Part shown: one piece after another, positions 12,678 through 16,035 of the stretch | Position numbering within the stretch: position 1 is the first letter of the stretch | Layout: every line of letters begins with the position of its first letter | Source of the DNA: an uncultured Eubacteriales bacterium | GTDB lineage: Bacteria > Bacillota > Clostridia > Oscillospirales > Oscillospiraceae | Assembly (NCBI GenBank): GCA_900550585.1 | Contig: URST01000052.1 | Location: 1-16,035, forward strand | Direction: 5' to 3' | Length of the DNA: 16,035 nucleotides | Made by a program: the position numbers and the translations under genes | Notes under the pieces: generated by a model | Told to the model about the DNA's origin: nothing | Seen by the model: the letters and a program-made list of their open reading frames with translations, nothing else | Databases searched by the model: none

Positions 12678-14411
12678 ATGCGTTTTTGTCAGCAACTGCA
12701 AGCGTGGATGGAGCAGACGGACTGCCGGGCCAGCGAGCTGTGCGCCCGGGCGGGGATCACCGCGCCGTCCCTGAGCCGCTACCGGTCGGGAGAGCGGACG
12801 CCGGGGCGGGATTCCGCCGCCATGGACGGCCTGTGCCGGGCGCTGGCGGCATTGGCGGAGGAGAAGGGCGTCCCCGGCCTGACGGAACCGGAGGTGCGGG
12901 CAGGGTTCCTGGCCTGCGAGGAGTACGCCGACGACCGGCGCACCCACCTGCGGGAGAACTTCAACACGCTGGTGGAGGTGATGGAGGTCAGCGTCAGCCG
13001 GCTGTGCCGGTACGCCAACTACGACCCGTCCACCATTTTCCGGTTCCGCAGCGGGGCGCGGCAGCCGGCGGAGCCGGAGCGGTTCGCCCAGGCGGTGGCC
13101 GCCTATGTGTCCCAGGAGCTGGACGACGTGCAGCACCGGGAGATCGCCGGGGAGCTGCTGGGCTGCGGGGCCGACGCGCTGGCCGACCGGGCCGTGTACT
13201 GTCAGCGGGTGCAGGACTGGCTGCTGGGCAGCCACGCCCCCCGGCAGGACGGCGTCCGCCACTTTCTGGCAAAGCTGGACGAGTTCGACCTGAACGAATA
13301 CATCCGCTCCATCCGGTTCGACGAGCTGAAGGTACCCACGGCACCGTTCCAGCTGCCCACGTCCCGCAGCTATTTCGGCCTGCAGCAGATGATGGAGAGC
13401 GAGCTGGACTTCATGAAGGCGGCGGTGCTGTCCCGCTCCATGGAGCCGGTGATCCTGTACAGCGACATGCCTATGGAGCAGATGGCCCAGGAACCGGAGT
13501 TCCCGAAAAAGTGGATGTTCGGCATGGCTATGATGCTGAAAAAGGGGCTGACCCTCCGGATCATCCACAACATCGACCGCTCCATGTCGGAGATGATGCT
13601 GGGGCTGGAGAGCTTCATCCCCATGTACATGACCGGGCAGATCGAGCCGTACTATTTCAAGACTCCGCAGAACGGCGTGTTCCTGCACTTCATGCGCTCC
13701 GCCGGGACGGTGGCCCTCACCGGCGAGGCGGTGGCCGGGCACCACAGCGAGGGCCGGTACGACCTGACGAAGGTGAAAAGCGAGGTGGCCTACTGCCGCC
13801 GGCGGGCTGAGGCCATGCTGGAGAACGCCAGCCCGCTGATGGACATCTACCGGGAGGACGGGGCCGCGCGGCTCAACGCCTTCCTGCTGGCGGACAGCCA
13901 CACGCCGGGACGGCGGCGGCACATCCTGTACACCCCGCCGCTGTGCACCATGGAGCCGGACTATCTGGCGGCGCTGCTGGAAAAGCAGGGCCTGCCCGCA
14001 GAGGACCGGCAGCGCATCTGCGCCTACGCCCGGACCCGGCGGGAGCAGCTGGAGACGATCCTGCTGACGGACACGGTGCATCAGGAGCTGCCCCGGCTGA
14101 CGGAGCATGCCTTCGCCCAGTTTCCCCCCTCCCTGCCGCTGTCGGGCCTGTTCTACGGAAAGGACGTGCCCTACACCTACGAGGCATATCTGGCGCATCT
14201 GGCCCAGACGGAGGCGTTCGCCGCCGGGCATCCCCGCTATGAGCTGGAGTTTACCGGCGGCGGGGCCTTCCGGAACCTGCAGATCTGCATCCACGAGGGG
14301 CAGTGGGCCATGGTATCCAAGGAGCGATCCCCCGCCATCCACTTCGTTATCCGGCACCCCAAGCTCCGCGCTGCCATCGAGCGGTTCGTTCCGCCGGTGG
14401 TGGAGGAATAA
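12678..14411 (+). CDS. Regulator-like protein with two tandem HTH-like segments and a large unassigned C-terminal region
   Basis: A 577-residue soluble protein with no signal peptide or membrane segment. Two similar segments, 88 residues apart, look like HTH units: ASELCARAGITAPSLSRYRS (18-37) then GERTP, and VSRLCRYANYDPSTIFRFRS (106-125) then GARQP. Each has the S-x-LC, R-x-RSG-x-R-x-P pattern of XRE/Cro-type DNA-binding domains, suggesting an internal duplication. The remaining ~400 residues contain a well-ordered, Met-rich part (SDMPMEQMAQEPEFPKKWMF at 262-281, then RIIHNIDRSMSEMM at 294-307), a YYFK segment near 325-328 and GRYDLTKVKSEVAYCRRR (359-376). I do not recognise a catalytic motif there; it may sense a ligand. 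The ATG at 12678 follows AGGAGG by six bases, fixing the start. It is divergent from the surface-protein gene and may control it. Confidence 0.8.
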   Translation: MRFCQQLQAWMEQTDCRASELCARAGITAPSLSRYRSGERTPGRDSAAMDGLCRALAALAEEKGVPGLTEPEVRAGFLACEEYADDRRTHLRENFNTLVEVMEVSVSRLCRYANYDPSTIFRFRSGARQPAEPERFAQAVAAYVSQELDDVQHREIAGELLGCGADALADRAVYCQRVQDWLLGSHAPRQDGVRHFLAKLDEFDLNEYIRSIRFDELKVPTAPFQLPTSRSYFGLQQMMESELDFMKAAVLSRSMEPVILYSDMPMEQMAQEPEFPKKWMFGMAMMLKKGLTLRIIHNIDRSMSEMMLGLESFIPMYMTGQIEPYYFKTPQNGVFLHFMRSAGTVALTGEAVAGHHSEGRYDLTKVKSEVAYCRRRAEAMLENASPLMDIYREDGAARLNAFLLADSHTPGRRRHILYTPPLCTMEPDYLAALLEKQGLPAEDRQRICAYARTRREQLETILLTDTVHQELPRLTEHAFAQFPPSLPLSGLFYGKDVPYTYEAYLAHLAQTEAFAAGHPRYELEFTGGGAFRNLQICIHEGQWAMVSKERSPAIHFVIRHPKLRAAIERFVPPVVEE

Positions 14412-14417
14412 CCGCAG

Positions 14418-14446
14418 TAGACAAACAGCGTTTTGCATAGTATACT
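14418..14446 (+). promoter_or_regulatory. Promoter of the yitT-family gene
   Basis: TAGACA (14418-14423) and TATACT (14441-14446), each five of six matches, are 17 bases apart. Transcription would start near 14453, about 45 bases before the gene. There is no terminator between the preceding gene's stop (14411) and this promoter, so read-through is also possible. Confidence 0.65.
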
Positions 14447-14496
14447 GTATATACATTTTTTGGTTTGAGGATACTATGTAAGGAAGGACATTGTTT

Positions 14497-15363
14497 ATGG
14501 ATCAGAAACTGAAGGGGATCGTGGGGCAGTACGCCATGATCACCCTGTCCTGCGCGCTGTACGCCGTGGGCTTCAACTGGTGCTTTGACCCCAACCACCT
14601 GAGCGTGGGCGGCTTCACCGGTGTGGCCCAGATCATCAACTTTTTCATCCCGCAGGCGCCTATCGGTACGATGATCGTGGTGCTGAACCTGCCGCTGTTC
14701 ATCCTGAGCTGGAAAAAGGTGGGGCGCCAGTGGCTGTACGCCACGCTGTATGCCACGCTGGTCAGCTCCGGCATGATCGACCTGCTGGCCGGGCTGCACA
14801 CGTTCAAGCCCATGGAGCCTATGCTGGCGGCCATCTACGGCGGCGTCATCGTGGGCTTCGGCTGCGGCCTGATGCTGCGGTACAGCGCCACCACCGGCGG
14901 CACCGAGCTGGCGGCCCGGCTGCTGAAGCTGAAATTTCCGGGGCTGTCCATCGGCACGCTGTGCCTGTCCATCGACGCCATCGTGGTCGTCTCCTACGCC
15001 GCGGTGTTCCGCGACCTGACCCAGGCGCTGTACGCCATGGTGGCACTGTTCATCATCTCCAAGGTGATGGACCGGGTGGTCTACGGCGGCAACGGCGCGA
15101 AAATGGCCTACATCATCTCCGAGCAGTACGAGGCCATCACCGCCAAGCTGCTGGAGCTGGATCGGGGCGTCACGCTGCTGGAGGGACGGGGCGGCTTCAG
15201 CGGCAGGCCCAAGAACGTGATCCTATGCGCCTTCAGCCGCGCGCAGATCGTCAGCATCAAGTCCATCGTGAAGCACGCCGACCCCGATGCGTTCATCATC
15301 GTGTGCGACGCCTATGAGATACTGGGCGAGGGCTTCGGCGCCAACAAGCCCGACGGGCTGTAA
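14497..15363 (+). CDS. YitT-family membrane protein (DUF161/DUF2179)
   Basis: A 288-residue protein of the YitT family, of unsettled function. The N-terminal part (about residues 8-205) has five or six hydrophobic segments with the family pattern: ALYAVGFNWCFDPNHLSVGG (20-39), GFTGVAQII, a Gly-rich YGGVIVGFGCGLMLRYSATTGG stretch and the SKVMDRVVYGGNGAKMAYII junction. The C-terminal soluble DUF2179 domain (about 210-280) contains GVTLLEGRGGFSG and RAQIVSIKSIVKHADPDAFI. I start at the ATG at 14497 after an AAGGAAGG site; a TTG six bases earlier is in frame but less likely. Own promoter upstream and a bidirectional terminator downstream, so it forms a single-gene unit. Family assignment is firm. 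Confidence 0.92.
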   Translation: MDQKLKGIVGQYAMITLSCALYAVGFNWCFDPNHLSVGGFTGVAQIINFFIPQAPIGTMIVVLNLPLFILSWKKVGRQWLYATLYATLVSSGMIDLLAGLHTFKPMEPMLAAIYGGVIVGFGCGLMLRYSATTGGTELAARLLKLKFPGLSIGTLCLSIDAIVVVSYAAVFRDLTQALYAMVALFIISKVMDRVVYGGNGAKMAYIISEQYEAITAKLLELDRGVTLLEGRGGFSGRPKNVILCAFSRAQIVSIKSIVKHADPDAFIIVCDAYEILGEGFGANKPDGL

Positions 15364-15373
15364 AAAAACGCAG

Positions 15374-15409
15374 AAAACACCCGCAGTCTTTGGGACTGCG
15401 GGTGTTTTT
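15374..15409. terminator. Bidirectional terminator between yitT-family gene and DNA translocase gene
   Basis: A perfect 15-bp stem (15374-15388 with 15394-15408) closes a TTTGG loop. AAAA and TTTTT flanks give a U-tract on both strands. It lies 10 bases after the plus-strand stop and 16 bases beyond the minus-strand stop at 15425. Confidence 0.93.
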
Positions 15410-15424
15410 GCGTCTGCTGTGCGG

Positions 15425-16035
15425 TCAATCCAGGGCGTCGTGGCTCTCGAACACATCGTGGATGGAGCCGTAGCGGTCCGGGGCGGGCGGCGCCTCCTGC
15501 GGCGCGATGCCCTTGGCCATCTGCAGCTCCTGCCACTTCTCCCGTGTGATGAGGAGCTGGCGGGGCTTGGAGCCCTCAAACGGGCCGACGTACCCCCGTT
15601 CCTCCATCTGGTCCACCAGACGGGCGGCCCGGGAATAGCCCAGCTTCAGGCGGCGCTGGAGCATGGATACGGAGGCCTGCCCCGTCTCCAGCACCACCTC
15701 CACGGCGGCGGGCAGCAGCTCGTCGCCGTCCTCGCCGTCGGCGGCGGTATCGGCCGGGGCGGACTTGCCCTTGTCGGCCTTGGCGTCCACCGCCTGCTGG
15801 ATCTTCTCGATGACATCCTGGTCGTAGTGGGCCTCGCCGGCGGCGTCCTTGACAAAGGCCACCACCCGCTCGATCTCCTCCGGCGTGATGAAGCAGCCCT
15901 GTACGCGGGTGGGCTTGCTGTCTCCCAGCGGGGAGTAAAGCATGTCACCCTTACCCACCAGCTTTTCCGCGCCGGGAGTATCCAGAATGATGCGGGACTC
16001 CATGGAGCTGGCCACGGCGAAGGCGATGCGGCTGG
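15425..16035 (-). CDS. DNA translocase of the FtsK/SpoIIIE family, C-terminal part, cut by window
   Basis: The frame is open from the right edge to the TGA at 15427-15425, giving about 203 C-terminal residues of a hexameric DNA pump that moves chromosome ends through the division septum. The visible start RIAFAVASSMESRIILDTPG, then AEKLVGKGDMLYSPLG, is the end of the motor domain. An acidic, Ala-rich linker (KGKSAPADTAADGEDGDELL) follows. The gamma winged-helix domain (AAVEVVLETGQASVSMLQRR, then RLVDQMEERGYVGPFEGSKPR), which reads KOPS/SRS-type orienting sequences, comes next. A Pro-rich tail ends the protein. Convergent with the yitT-family gene. FtsK and SpoIIIE cannot be told apart from this fragment; the Walker motifs lie outside. 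Confidence 0.93.
   Translation of the reverse strand, partial: SRIAFAVASSMESRIILDTPGAEKLVGKGDMLYSPLGDSKPTRVQGCFITPEEIERVVAFVKDAAGEAHYDQDVIEKIQQAVDAKADKGKSAPADTAADGEDGDELLPAAVEVVLETGQASVSMLQRRLKLGYSRAARLVDQMEERGYVGPFEGSKPRQLLITREKWQELQMAKGIAPQEAPPAPDRYGSIHDVFESHDALD

Noticed and set aside
12534..14456. A minus-strand open frame continuing upstream from the surface-protein gene to 14456
   Set aside because: It is antisense to the tandem-HTH gene, rich in His/Gln/Arg with no domain pattern, and the real gene has a signal peptide and ribosome site at 12533. GC-rich DNA leaves such frames open by chance.
1..16035. CRISPR array, insertion sequence or prophage
   Set aside because: No regularly spaced repeats, transposase, integrase or phage genes were seen; the tRNA-Ser has no adjacent integrase or duplicated 3' end.

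Overview
The window comes from a GC-rich Firmicute, most likely a gut bacterium of the Oscillospiraceae/Oscillospirales. This rests on AGGAGG-type ribosome binding sites, TTGACA/TATAAT promoters, an SPKTF-type surface sorting tail, a YitT-family membrane protein and the overall style of the proteins. The family-level placement is an inference, not something read from a marker gene.

Left part (1-5775, minus strand): an F-type ATP synthase operon, read right to left as atpB (a), atpE (c), atpF (b), atpA (alpha), atpG (gamma), atpD (beta). atpD runs off the left edge. There is no separate atpH (delta). Instead the first ~80 residues of the alpha protein look like the C-terminal domain of the delta subunit, fused to an otherwise normal alpha. 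The c subunit carries a Sec-type signal peptide and an acidic spacer. A promoter and a leader with two perfect hairpins precede atpB.

Middle-left (5734-9648, minus strand): a compact three-gene operon with its own promoter and a strong terminator. It encodes an orotidine-phosphate-decarboxylase-like protein whose catalytic Asp/Lys residues appear lost, a histidine phosphatase-GNAT acetyltransferase fusion coupled to it by an ATGA overlap, and a YgiQ-family radical SAM protein.

Middle (9577-11734, plus strand): a 58-residue small protein, a tRNA-Ser(GGA) gene behind a near-consensus promoter, three hairpins in a row, then a MATE-family transporter ending in a histidine-rich tail. A 17-bp bidirectional terminator separates it from a minus-strand gene.

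Right part (11772-16035): a secreted, Gly/Ser-linked, probably wall-anchored protein (minus) is divergent from a 577-residue regulator-like protein (plus) with two tandem HTH-like segments and a C-terminal region I cannot assign. Short repeats lie between their promoters. A YitT-family membrane protein (plus) follows behind its own promoter, and a bidirectional terminator separates it from the convergent 3' end of a DNA translocase of the FtsK/SpoIIIE family, which runs off the right edge.

Most of the window is housekeeping. The points most worth a second look are the delta-alpha ATP synthase fusion, the signal-peptide-bearing c subunit, the degenerate decarboxylase-like protein, and the tandem-HTH protein with its divergent surface-protein partner.
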